Below, piece by piece: positions 7,508 to 15,878 of a stretch of DNA of 36,651 nucleotides. Below the pieces are notes generated by a model. The model saw only the letters and a list, made by a program, of their open reading frames with translations. It had not been told where the DNA came from and did not search any database. The translations under genes were made by a program, and so were the position numbers. The DNA is from Lachnospiraceae bacterium UBA3826 (GTDB taxonomy: Bacteria; Bacillota; Clostridia; Lachnospirales; Lachnospiraceae): NCBI GenBank assembly GCA_002393095.1, contig DGII01000063.1, positions 1 through 36,651 on the forward strand, read 5' to 3'. The first letter of the stretch is position 1; the number at the start of each line of letters is the position of its first letter.

Positions 7508-9427
7508 ATGCTACAGAGAGTTAAAGAGATAATAAGAGCCCCAAGGGTAATGCAACTTCATAACAGATATGAGAGAGAGCTTGACCTAAGCTATGTGTCA
7601 TATGATTCGTGGATCAGACAGAAAGAGCTTGAGTATCTTGCGGGTACACTTCCCAATACTGATGACGTACAGGTTGTTGAATACTCTAAGGTGGGTAAGA
7701 GTAATTATGCAGGTGATATCATCCTTTTTGTCAATGACAGGAAGAAGCTTGCAATAAGAGCTCTGTATGCGGTCGTATCCGCTTTTAAGGAGCATCCCGA
7801 CGCTCTTGTGGTATACGGGGATGAGGATGAGTATAACTCCAATAAGACTGTGAGGATGAATCCCATATTAAGACCCGAATGGTCGCCGGATACACTGCAA
7901 AGCTATATGTATATGGGCAATGTGGTAGCGGTTAAAAGACAGGCGATCACGGCTGAAGCAGAGAGTATAAGTGATATATATGAGCTTACGCTTGCGCTTA
8001 CCGGAGGACTTAACAGAGAACAGGTGATCCATGTGGATTATGTTCTGTACCATAATGATTATTCCAAGACTCTGTATCCGGAAGGCAGCGGGGAAGAGTA
8101 TGTATATAACGGTGAGCTGATATCCATACTGATACCCTCCAAAGATAATCCGGGGGTGTTAAAGCAGGTGTTGGATTCAATCACAGATAGAACAACAGGT
8201 GTTACATACGAAATCATCGTGCTTGACAACGGCAGTAATGATGAAAATAAAATCATGATTGAGCAGATCGTGGATGATATTAAAAGTAAGGCGAAGGATA
8301 GCTGCAAAGGCATTAAATATCTGTATCTGCCGCAGGCTTTTAACTTCTCCGCAATCTGCAACAGACTGGCCGGGGAAGCAAAGGGAGATTACCTGCTTTT
8401 TCTTAATGATGATATAGAGGTAAGAGACGGTGCGTGGCTTAAAAAGATGATGAAATATGCCGTAAAGGGGCATGTCGGAGCAGTCGGAGCGAAGTTGTAT
8501 TATCCAAGGAGCAGGGTGATCCAGCACTGCGGAATAACCAATCTCCGTCTCGGACCTGTGCACAAGCTGCAATATAAGGAAGATAACAGGGTATATTACG
8601 ATCATGCGAGTGATGTGGACAGAGATGTCATTGCGGTCACGGGAGCATGTCTGCTTATAGAACGCGGGAAGTTTGACGATGTCGGAGGCTTTGATGAGTC
8701 ATTTGCGGTAGCCTTTAATGATGTTGATCTGTGCTTTAGCCTATATGAGAAGGGACTGTACAATGTGGTGGTCAATACGACCCACCTGTGGCACTATGAG
8801 TCGCTTAGCAGAGGAGATGACGAGTCAAGAGAGAAGATCATAAGGCTTACGGGAGAGCGGGAGAGGCTCTATGAGAAGCACAGGGCCTTATATATGGTCG
8901 ATCCGTACTATCACGATTATCTGACAAGAGATATACTGGACAGTAATTATACCTATGCTTACGAATACGAGTATGATGGAACGAAGAAGCCGGATATGAA
9001 GGTTCCGCGCAGGATAAGATACCGGATAAAGGATTCATGGTACAATGAATGCCTGATAATCAGCCTTGAACAGTGCGGAACATTAAAGTACTGGCTGGGT
9101 CCTGAGTCTGAAGAAGAGAATGCTGACGATATAATATACATAGGCGGGTATTCTTTTGTGGCGGGAAGTGACAATTCGTGCTTTGATTTTAAGCTCCTTT
9201 TTAAAGGGGATAACGGGATATACGAACTTCCGTGCAACAGGATATACAGGCCGGATCTGGAGATCAATCTGGACAGGAACGAAAGACCGGCATTATGCGG
9301 CTTTTCGGTTGTACCGGATATGTCCGCTATGCCTAAGGGCGAGTATCAGGTAGGAGTCATGGCAAGAGGCCTTGCTTCAAGGCTTGTGCTGTGCAGGTTC
9401 ACTAACAGGTACATTAAAAATGAGTGA
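7508..9427 (+). CDS. GT2 glycosyltransferase with a partial N-terminal GT2 domain
   Basis: A 639-residue cytoplasmic glycosyltransferase, probably adding rhamnose or another sugar to the surface polymer. A complete GT2 (GT-A fold) domain starts near residue 203 (LISILIPSKDN), has the metal-binding NDD at 300-302 and continues with GAVGAKLYYP, VTGACLLI, GGFDESF and NDVDLC, typical of rhamnosyltransferases. The first 190 residues contain only the back half of another GT2 domain: YGDEDEYN...LRPEWSPD aligns by eye with YCDEATFHK...FKPDFAID in the next protein, with no front half. The C-terminal 130 residues form a beta-rich domain of unknown role. AGGAG at 7498-7502 is five bases before ATG 7508, better than the GTG at 7505. 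The gene overlaps its neighbour by 8 bases. Confidence 0.88.
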   Translation: MLQRVKEIIRAPRVMQLHNRYERELDLSYVSYDSWIRQKELEYLAGTLPNTDDVQVVEYSKVGKSNYAGDIILFVNDRKKLAIRALYAVVSAFKEHPDALVVYGDEDEYNSNKTVRMNPILRPEWSPDTLQSYMYMGNVVAVKRQAITAEAESISDIYELTLALTGGLNREQVIHVDYVLYHNDYSKTLYPEGSGEEYVYNGELISILIPSKDNPGVLKQVLDSITDRTTGVTYEIIVLDNGSNDENKIMIEQIVDDIKSKAKDSCKGIKYLYLPQAFNFSAICNRLAGEAKGDYLLFLNDDIEVRDGAWLKKMMKYAVKGHVGAVGAKLYYPRSRVIQHCGITNLRLGPVHKLQYKEDNRVYYDHASDVDRDVIAVTGACLLIERGKFDDVGGFDESFAVAFNDVDLCFSLYEKGLYNVVVNTTHLWHYESLSRGDDESREKIIRLTGERERLYEKHRALYMVDPYYHDYLTRDILDSNYTYAYEYEYDGTKKPDMKVPRRIRYRIKDSWYNECLIISLEQCGTLKYWLGPESEEENADDIIYIGGYSFVAGSDNSCFDFKLLFKGDNGIYELPCNRIYRPDLEINLDRNERPALCGFSVVPDMSAMPKGEYQVGVMARGLASRLVLCRFTNRYIKNE

Positions 9428-11381
9428 AAGCTATAAGAAGCTCTATGAAGCCGAAAGAGAAAAGAACAGGGAATTCGCTGCCAAGATAGCGAAGCTTGAG
9501 GAGGAGAACGCAAGTCTTACCTTCAGACTTGACAGGATTCACAATAATCCTCTCTGGCGTCATACCAAGGGGATAAGGGATGCCATGTTAAGGTTCGGCA
9601 AATTAAGAAAACGGATCAGGAATCTCGGTGGCTTTAGGGGCTTTGTGTCCAAGGTCGCATATAAGATAAGGGAAGCCAAGGCTAAGAAGGGATACGGAAA
9701 GGCAAGCTTTCCAAGTGAAGAACAGAGGAAGGAGCAGGAGAACTACAGCTTCGCCAAAAGGCCGCTTATAAGCATACTTGTTCCGCTTTATAATACACCC
9801 AAGGTCTTCATGGAAGGCATGTATGAGTCTGTGAAGGCGCAGACATACGGCAATTGGGAGCTTGTTCTTGCCGACGGTTCGGATGCTTCTCACGGATATG
9901 TGGGAGAGTTTTTTGAAAAAGAGGCGGCTAAGGATTCAAGGGTTAAGTATATAAGGCTTGATAAGAACGAGGGTATATCCGGCAATACCAATGAGGCGCT
10001 GGCCGCATCTTCCGGTGAGTATATCGGATTGTTCGATCATGATGATATATTGCATCCGGCCGTGCTTTTTGAATATGTTAAGGCTATCAACGAACAGGAT
10101 GCGGACTATCTGTATTGTGATGAGGCGACTTTCCATAAGAATAATATAGACAAGATGATAACGATGCATTTTAAGCCTGATTTTGCCATAGATAATCTGA
10201 GAGCCAATAATTATATATGTCATTTCAGTTGCTTTAAGAGAGAGCTTCTTAACGGAACGGAGCTTTTCAGATCCGAATTCGACGGAAGTCAGGATCATGA
10301 CATGATATTAAGGCTTACGGATAGGGCTAAGAACATTGTGCATATACCGAAGCTTATGTACTACTGGAGATCCCATGCGGGAAGCGTGGCAAGCGATATC
10401 AGCGCCAAGGAATATGCCATAGAAGCGGCTAAGGGCGCAGTGGCCGACCATTTACACGCTAAGGGCTTTAAGAACTTTACGATAAGCAGCACGAGGGCGT
10501 TCGAGACCATCTTCAGGATAGATTATGAGTTAATAGGCAATCCCAAGATATCCATAATCATACCCAATAAGGACCACAGGGACGACCTCTCCCGTTGTGT
10601 AAGCTCAATACTTGAAAGAAGCACATATGATAATTATGAGATCGTGATAGTTGAGAATAATTCCACAACTGATGAGATAGAGGATTACTACAGGCAGTTA
10701 AACGACAAAAACGACAAGAGGATCAAGCTTGTAAGGTATGTGGGAGAATTCAACTACTCAAGAGTCAATAATTACGGCGTGGAGTACGCGGATGGACAGT
10801 ATATAGTCCTGCTTAATAACGATACACAGGTGTTGACACCGAATTGGATGGAGCAGATGCTTATGTACGCACAGCGTAAGGATGTAGGTGCTGTGGGCGC
10901 GAAGCTTCTCTATGGGGATAAGTCCATTCAGCATGCGGGTGTGGTGATAGGTCTCGGAGCTCACAGAACCGCGGGGCATACCCATTACGGCAAGTCGTAT
11001 GATAATCTGGGATACATGGGAAGGCTATGCTATGCGCAGGATGTTACGGCAGTTACCGGTGCGTGTCTTATGGTTGCCAAGCATATCTTCATTAAAAACG
11101 GCGGTCTGGATGATCATTTTGCGGTATCGCTTAATGATGTGGACTTCTGCTTAAGACTTCGCAGGGAGGGCTTACTTAATGTATTCACGCCCTTCGCCGA
11201 GCTGTATCACTTCGAATCGGTGAGCAGGGGACTGGATGATTCCGGAGAAAAGGCGGAAAGATACAATGAAGAATCCGCGAGATTTAAGGACAAATGGAAG
11301 GCTGAGCTTGAGGCCGGAGACCCGTATTATAACCCCAATTTCTCATTGGATAGAAGTGACTATTCGGTTAAGATATGTTAA
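9420..11381 (+). CDS. Dual-domain GT2 glycosyltransferase
   Basis: A 653-residue protein with two GT2 domains, as in bifunctional chain-building glycosyltransferases. The first 40 residues (YEAEREKNREFAAKIAKLEE) look like a coiled coil, followed by a basic stretch. GT2-1 begins at PLISILVPLYNT (residue 115 on) with DHDD at 206-209; GT2-2 begins at PKISIIIPNKDH (residue 375 on) with NNDTQV from 466, then GAVGAKLLYG, VTGACLMV and NDVDFCLR. It likely alternates two linkages on one chain, probably a rhamnan-type backbone, but acceptor and donor cannot be read from sequence. The ATG at 9420 overlaps the previous stop by 8 bases; a longer frame opening with TTG at 9372 would lie deep inside the upstream gene and is less likely. 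Confidence 0.9.
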   Translation: MSESYKKLYEAEREKNREFAAKIAKLEEENASLTFRLDRIHNNPLWRHTKGIRDAMLRFGKLRKRIRNLGGFRGFVSKVAYKIREAKAKKGYGKASFPSEEQRKEQENYSFAKRPLISILVPLYNTPKVFMEGMYESVKAQTYGNWELVLADGSDASHGYVGEFFEKEAAKDSRVKYIRLDKNEGISGNTNEALAASSGEYIGLFDHDDILHPAVLFEYVKAINEQDADYLYCDEATFHKNNIDKMITMHFKPDFAIDNLRANNYICHFSCFKRELLNGTELFRSEFDGSQDHDMILRLTDRAKNIVHIPKLMYYWRSHAGSVASDISAKEYAIEAAKGAVADHLHAKGFKNFTISSTRAFETIFRIDYELIGNPKISIIIPNKDHRDDLSRCVSSILERSTYDNYEIVIVENNSTTDEIEDYYRQLNDKNDKRIKLVRYVGEFNYSRVNNYGVEYADGQYIVLLNNDTQVLTPNWMEQMLMYAQRKDVGAVGAKLLYGDKSIQHAGVVIGLGAHRTAGHTHYGKSYDNLGYMGRLCYAQDVTAVTGACLMVAKHIFIKNGGLDDHFAVSLNDVDFCLRLRREGLLNVFTPFAELYHFESVSRGLDDSGEKAERYNEESARFKDKWKAELEAGDPYYNPNFSLDRSDYSVKIC

Positions 11382-11447
11382 TATATTGGAAGTATAGCTG
11401 ACGCATTCTAAGCTATAACGAGCGTACAAGATTAAGGAGGTTATTAC

Positions 11448-13169
11448 ATGAGTTACAGGGACGAATATGAATTCTGGCTTAATGATGACTATTTTGATAC
11501 GGCCACCAAGGAAGAGCTTAAGGCAATATCGGACAACGATAAGGAGATAGAGGACAGATTCTATAAAGAGCTGGAGTTCGGTACCGGAGGCTTAAGAGGT
11601 GTGATCGGTGCCGGAACCAACAGGATGAACATATATACGGTAAGGAAGGCAACTCAGGGACTTGCCAATTATATAGTGTCTAAGGGCGGTCAGGATAAGG
11701 GAGTAGCGATAGCCTACGACTCAAGAAGATTTAGTCCGGAATTTGCCGATGAAGCAGCACTCTGCCTTGCTGCCAACGGTATCAAGGCGTATGTTTTTGA
11801 TGAACTTCGTCCCACGCCGGAATTAAGCTTTGCGCTCCGCACACTCGGATGCATATCGGGCATAGTTGTCACTGCAAGCCACAATCCTCCGGAGTACAAT
11901 GGCTATAAGGTCTACTGGGAGGACGGAGCACAGGTGTCCGTTCCCATGGACGGGGAGATCATTGCGGAAGTTAAGAAGGTGACGGATTACCATGATGTTA
12001 AGACCATGAAGAAGAAAGATGCTGTTTCCAAAGGTCTGTATACGGTGATCGGACAAGAGATAGATGATAAGTACATGGAGGAGCTTAAGAAGCAGATCAT
12101 ACATCCGGATGTCATTAAGCAGATGGCTGAGGATATTAAGATCGTATATACGCCCTTCCACGGCACCGGTAATAAGCCTGTACGAAGGATATTAAGTGAA
12201 CTTGGCTTTAAGAATGTGTATGTTGTTCCTGAGCAGGAGCTTCCCGATCCGGACTTCACCACGCTTGAATATCCCAATCCGGAGGACCCCAAGGCATTCA
12301 CACTGGCACTTAAGCTTGCCAAGGAGAAGAATGCGGATATCGTACTTGCTACCGACCCGGATGCGGACAGGCTGGGAATATATGCACTGGATACAAAAAG
12401 CGGTGAGTATATGCCATTCACGGGCAATATGTCGGGGATGATCGTCGCCGAGTATATCTTAAGAGAGCGCACGGCTACAGGTACAATGCCTTCAGATGCT
12501 TCCATGGTCAAGACCATAGTCAGCACCAATCTTGCAGACAGGATAGCGAAGAAGTACGGAGTGAAGCTGATAGAGGTTCTTACGGGCTTCAAATATATAG
12601 GCAGAGTTATCAAGGGCTTTGAAGATACAGGAAAGGGAAGCTATGTATTTGGCTTCGAGGAATCCTACGGATGTCTCGTCGGAACACATGCAAGAGATAA
12701 GGATGCTGTAGTTGCGGTAATGTGTCTGTGTGAAGCGGCGGCTTGGTGCAAGGCGCACGGACTGACCTTATGGGATCAGATGCTTAAGCTGTATGAGGAA
12801 TTCGGATATTACAAAGAGGATATGTATACGATCACGCTTAAGGGTGTGGACGGTTCGAAGCAGATACAGGAGATAATGGATAAGTTAAGAGCCAATCCGC
12901 CTAAGAACTTCGGGGACCTTGAGGTGCTTAAGCTTAGGGATTACGATAAGGATGTGATCACTGATATACGGACAGGACAGACATCTCCCACGGGTCTGCC
13001 CAAGTCCAATGTTCTGTATTTTGAACTGTCGGAGGATTCTTGGTGCTGTGCAAGACCTTCGGGTACGGAGCCCAAGATCAAGTTCTATATGGGTGTTAAG
13101 GGAGATTCTTTAGAGGATGCGGCACTTAAGAACAAGAAGCTTACTGAAGCACTTAAGTCCTATCTCTAA
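11448..13169 (+). CDS. pgcA: Phosphoglucomutase/phosphomannomutase (alpha-PGM family)
   Basis: A 573-residue phospho-sugar mutase of the size and order seen in Bacillus PgcA, interconverting glucose-6-phosphate and glucose-1-phosphate (possibly mannose phosphates too). The phospho-serine motif TASHNP has its Ser at residue 144; the metal loop DPDADR is at 303-308; the sugar-binding FEESYG and the phosphate-binding RPSGTEPK close to the C-terminus are all intact. It feeds RfbA with glucose-1-phosphate, explaining its place inside the locus. It has one of the strongest ribosome sites here, AAGGAGG ending seven bases before ATG 11448, in keeping with a housekeeping enzyme. The 66-base gap upstream holds a weak 7-bp inverted repeat (11393-11399 with 11411-11417) and no convincing promoter. 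Confidence 0.95.
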   Translation: MSYRDEYEFWLNDDYFDTATKEELKAISDNDKEIEDRFYKELEFGTGGLRGVIGAGTNRMNIYTVRKATQGLANYIVSKGGQDKGVAIAYDSRRFSPEFADEAALCLAANGIKAYVFDELRPTPELSFALRTLGCISGIVVTASHNPPEYNGYKVYWEDGAQVSVPMDGEIIAEVKKVTDYHDVKTMKKKDAVSKGLYTVIGQEIDDKYMEELKKQIIHPDVIKQMAEDIKIVYTPFHGTGNKPVRRILSELGFKNVYVVPEQELPDPDFTTLEYPNPEDPKAFTLALKLAKEKNADIVLATDPDADRLGIYALDTKSGEYMPFTGNMSGMIVAEYILRERTATGTMPSDASMVKTIVSTNLADRIAKKYGVKLIEVLTGFKYIGRVIKGFEDTGKGSYVFGFEESYGCLVGTHARDKDAVVAVMCLCEAAAWCKAHGLTLWDQMLKLYEEFGYYKEDMYTITLKGVDGSKQIQEIMDKLRANPPKNFGDLEVLKLRDYDKDVITDIRTGQTSPTGLPKSNVLYFELSEDSWCCARPSGTEPKIKFYMGVKGDSLEDAALKNKKLTEALKSYL

Positions 13170-13188
13170 GCCCATTTTACGTAGATTG

Positions 13189-13221
13189 GCCCATCGGGAG
13201 TGTATACATATCCCGGTGGGC
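13189..13221. terminator. Strong hairpin after the mutase gene, possible terminator
   Basis: GCCCATCGGGA (13189-13199) pairs with TCCCGGTGGGC (13211-13221): 11 pairs, one of them G-U, with an 11-base loop. No T-run follows (ATACTTGCATTATT), so it may be a weak terminator, a pause site or an RNA-stability element in the 122-base gap between the mutase and the next GT2 gene. Confidence 0.5.
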
Positions 13222-13291
13222 ATACTTGCATTATTCGTCTGCTATATGGTTAAGGGTATGAAGCTGACCATAGGACGGGAGTAGATACACA

Positions 13292-14779
13292 ATGGCATTC
13301 GGGAACATACGTAAGGCGTATAGTTATCTTAAGAAAAACGGAATAGAGGACACATTTTATGCGTCAATGGAGCGTCTTACGGATAAAAAGGAGTACTCCT
13401 ATACGGAGCCGTCAGCAGACATTCTTCTTAAACAGCGCGAGAAGATATGGGATGATCCTGTTAAATTCAGTATAATCGTCCCTGCATACGACACAAAGGA
13501 GAGCTACATTGAGGCATGCATTGAATCTGTGCTCGCACAGACCTACGGCTGCTTTGAGCTGATAATCGCTGACGCATCCAAGCTGCCCACCGTAAGGAAG
13601 GCAGCGGGTAAGTACAAGGATCACAGGATCAAGTATCTTCAACTGTCCGAGAATAAGGGAATATCAGCTAATACCAATTCCGCAAGAAGACTTATAAACG
13701 GGAAATATGTCGGCTTGCTTGACCATGATGATGTGATCACGCCCGATTGCCTGTATGAATGCGCAACATACATAGAGAAGACATGTAAGGATGGCAGGGA
13801 GTGCGCTTTCCTTTATACGGATGAGGATAAGTGTGATGCCCAAGGAAAGAAGTTTTTCGAGCCTAATTTTAAGCCCGGCTTTAATCCGGATCTGCTGCTT
13901 ACCAATAATTATATATGCCACTTTTTTGTCATCAAGGCGGAGCTTTTCAAGGAGCTTGGCTTAAGAAGCTTCTTCGACGGGGCGCAGGATCATGATCTGG
14001 TGCTTAGAAGCTTCGCTGCTACCAGAGAGCTGTCGGATGATAGGGAGATGGTATACGGGCATATCCCCAAGGTCTTATATCACTGGAGATGTCATGATGA
14101 TTCGACCTCGTCCAATCCGGGAAGCAAGCTGTATGCTTATGAGGCCGGAAGAAGGGCGGTGTCGGATTACCTTAAGAAATCCGGTATTGCGGCGGATGTA
14201 ATGCCGACGAAGCATAACGGCTTTTTCAGGATCAACTACAGGGATGAGCTCATATATCCGAAGAACGGCCCGGAGATAGCGCGCAAGAATGAGCTTACAG
14301 CAAGCGTAAGAGGTGCCATAGCGTACAACCTCTTTCTTAACAGGTATGATATAGGAGCCATCGGAGGCCCGGTCATAAGAGACGGTAAGATAACAGGCGG
14401 TATAATGGATTCTACCAAGACCTGCATATATGACGGCTTAAGCGTTAAATTCAGCGGGTATATGCACAGGGCAAAACTACAGCAGGATGCGTTGTATATT
14501 GATGTGCGCAATATGATGATACTGGACGATCTGGCATATCTTGCGGTTAAGATCGCTAAGGATGAGAAGCATCTGCATCTTTTTAACAGAGAGGCTATAA
14601 GTGAGCTTGAGCATAAGATAGAGACAAAGAGTATACGTTCCCCTTATGTGGATGTATCGGCCTGCCTTGCACCGGTTAATTACGAGGATATAGACTATCT
14701 TGATGCCGGAGTTGATCTGTCAAGGGAGATAAGCCTTGAAGGATATCTTCTGTACTATGATCCGGAATTTTTGCTGTAG
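13292..14779 (+). CDS. GT2 glycosyltransferase
   Basis: A 495-residue cytoplasmic glycosyltransferase. The GT2 domain opens with FSIIVPAYDTKESYIEACIESVLAQTYG (near residue 57), has DHDD at 144-147 and the block LYTDEDK...PNFKPGFNPDLLLTNNYICHF, then QDHDLVLR and LYHWRCH. It closely parallels the first GT2 domain of the protein at 9420-11381, so the two probably arose by duplication. Beyond about residue 310 the rest resembles only a worn C-terminal half of a second domain (YDIGAIGGPVIRDGKITGG) with no NDD motif, so just one active site is expected. Sugar specificity cannot be told. GGGAG lies about ten bases before ATG 13292. It may be the first gene after a weak terminator-like hairpin. Confidence 0.87.
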   Translation: MAFGNIRKAYSYLKKNGIEDTFYASMERLTDKKEYSYTEPSADILLKQREKIWDDPVKFSIIVPAYDTKESYIEACIESVLAQTYGCFELIIADASKLPTVRKAAGKYKDHRIKYLQLSENKGISANTNSARRLINGKYVGLLDHDDVITPDCLYECATYIEKTCKDGRECAFLYTDEDKCDAQGKKFFEPNFKPGFNPDLLLTNNYICHFFVIKAELFKELGLRSFFDGAQDHDLVLRSFAATRELSDDREMVYGHIPKVLYHWRCHDDSTSSNPGSKLYAYEAGRRAVSDYLKKSGIAADVMPTKHNGFFRINYRDELIYPKNGPEIARKNELTASVRGAIAYNLFLNRYDIGAIGGPVIRDGKITGGIMDSTKTCIYDGLSVKFSGYMHRAKLQQDALYIDVRNMMILDDLAYLAVKIAKDEKHLHLFNREAISELEHKIETKSIRSPYVDVSACLAPVNYEDIDYLDAGVDLSREISLEGYLLYYDPEFLL

Positions 14780-14796
14780 GTGCGCCTTATGCCTGA

Positions 14797-15771
14797 ATGA
14801 ATTACTGTATGAAGACTACTGTCGTTATACCCAATTACAACGGAATAGATTACCTCAGGGATTGCCTTGAGAGCCTGAAAGAGTGCTCTTATGAGGACTT
14901 TAAGGTCATAGTTGTGGATAACGGATCAACGGATGGAAGCGCTGACATGGTAAGGGAGAGCTTTCCGGAATATACGTTGATAGAACTTACTTCCAATACG
15001 GGCTTTGCGTATGCGGTCAACAGAGGAATAGAGGCAGCGGATACAGAATATGTGCTCCTGCTTAACAATGATACGAAGGTAAGACAGCACTTTGTGAGTA
15101 ATCTGGAAAAAGCGCTTGATTCGGATGAGAGGATATTCAGCGCAAGTGCCAGGATGTTAAGTATGGCAGATCCGGATATTATGGACGGAGCGGGGGATTA
15201 CTATTGTGCTCTTGGATGGGCATATGCTTACGCTAAGGGCAGACCTGCATCCAAGGCAGGCAAAGCAAGGCGCATATTCAGCTCATGCGCCGGCGCCGCA
15301 ATATACAGGAAGAGCATCCTGGATGAGATAGGGTACTTTGATGAAGCGCATTTTGCCTATCTTGAGGATGTGGATATAGGCTACAGGGCGCGGATAAAGG
15401 GATATGTCAATGTATACGAGCCCACAGCCGAGGTGCTGCATGCGGGAAGCGGTTATTCGGGTTCAAGATATAATGAATTCAAGGTGAAGCTAAGCAGCCG
15501 TAACAGCACATACCTTATCTGCAAGAATATGCCGATACTTCAACAGCTTGTCAATATGCCGTTTCTTATGACGGGCTTTGGCATCAAGACAGTGTTTTTT
15601 GTACTTAAGGGTTACGGGAAGGTATATATCAGAGGACTTTTAGAGGGGATATCGCTTGGGTACAGTAAAAGCGGCAGGGATAAGAAGGTAAGGTTTACTA
15701 TACGTGAACTGCCGAATTATATATCCATAGAACTGCAGCTTCTTGCAGGCATCGTAAGGAGACTGCTGTAG
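14797..15771 (+). CDS. GT2 glycosyltransferase (rhamnosyltransferase-like)
   Basis: A 324-residue protein with an N-terminal GT2 domain: VVIPNYNGIDYLRDCLESL, VVDNGSTDGS, the metal-binding NNDT at residues 90-93, then FSSCAGAAIYRKSILDEIGYFDE and LEDVDIGYRA, the pattern of dTDP-rhamnose-using GT2 enzymes such as RfbF/WbbL. The last 70 residues hold a hydrophobic stretch and basic residues (FLMTGFGIKTVFFVLKGYG) suited to membrane contact. It probably adds a rhamnose early on the lipid carrier. ATG 14797 follows the previous stop by 17 bases; the ribosome site is weak, and a second ATG at 14809 would give an equally good protein start just before the first beta strand. A 107-base gap with a good promoter follows. 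Confidence 0.87.
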   Translation: MNYCMKTTVVIPNYNGIDYLRDCLESLKECSYEDFKVIVVDNGSTDGSADMVRESFPEYTLIELTSNTGFAYAVNRGIEAADTEYVLLLNNDTKVRQHFVSNLEKALDSDERIFSASARMLSMADPDIMDGAGDYYCALGWAYAYAKGRPASKAGKARRIFSSCAGAAIYRKSILDEIGYFDEAHFAYLEDVDIGYRARIKGYVNVYEPTAEVLHAGSGYSGSRYNEFKVKLSSRNSTYLICKNMPILQQLVNMPFLMTGFGIKTVFFVLKGYGKVYIRGLLEGISLGYSKSGRDKKVRFTIRELPNYISIELQLLAGIVRRLL

Positions 15772-15794
15772 CCTTATTGTTGCCGATATGAGGT

Positions 15795-15830
15795 ATAATA
15801 CCGGTCAGGTTGAACAAAAGAAGGTATTAT
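15795..15830. repeat. Inverted repeat flanking a promoter -35 box
   Basis: ATAATACC (15795-15802) and its exact complement GGTATTAT (15823-15830) bracket the TTGAAC box at 15810-15815; the right arm lies in the promoter spacer. This is a good position for an operator. No regulator gene is nearby. Confidence 0.5.
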
Positions 15831-15838
15831 TGTACAAT
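15810..15838 (+). promoter_or_regulatory. Sigma-A type promoter for the sugar transferase gene
   Basis: TTGAAC (15810-15815), a 17-base spacer, then TACAAT (15833-15838), close to TTGACA-17-TATAAT. Transcription would start near 15845, about 35 bases before the ATG at 15879. It lies in the 107-base gap after the GT2 gene and probably gives the priming transferase, LCP protein, GT2 and glmS their own transcription. Confidence 0.65.
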
Positions 15839-15878
15839 ACTTTAGGTGATGAGGGGAGTATAAGCGCGGGGAAAAAGG

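Noticed and set aside
9372..9419. TTG start extending the dual GT2 protein by 16 residues
   Set aside because: It would overlap the upstream gene by 56 bases with no ribosome site; ATG 9420 gives a sensible coiled-coil start.
11987..12613. Long minus-strand frame (208 codons) across the phosphoglucomutase
   Set aside because: It is serine- and leucine-rich as expected from reversing the mutase codons, shows no motif, and the + strand protein has all catalytic motifs.
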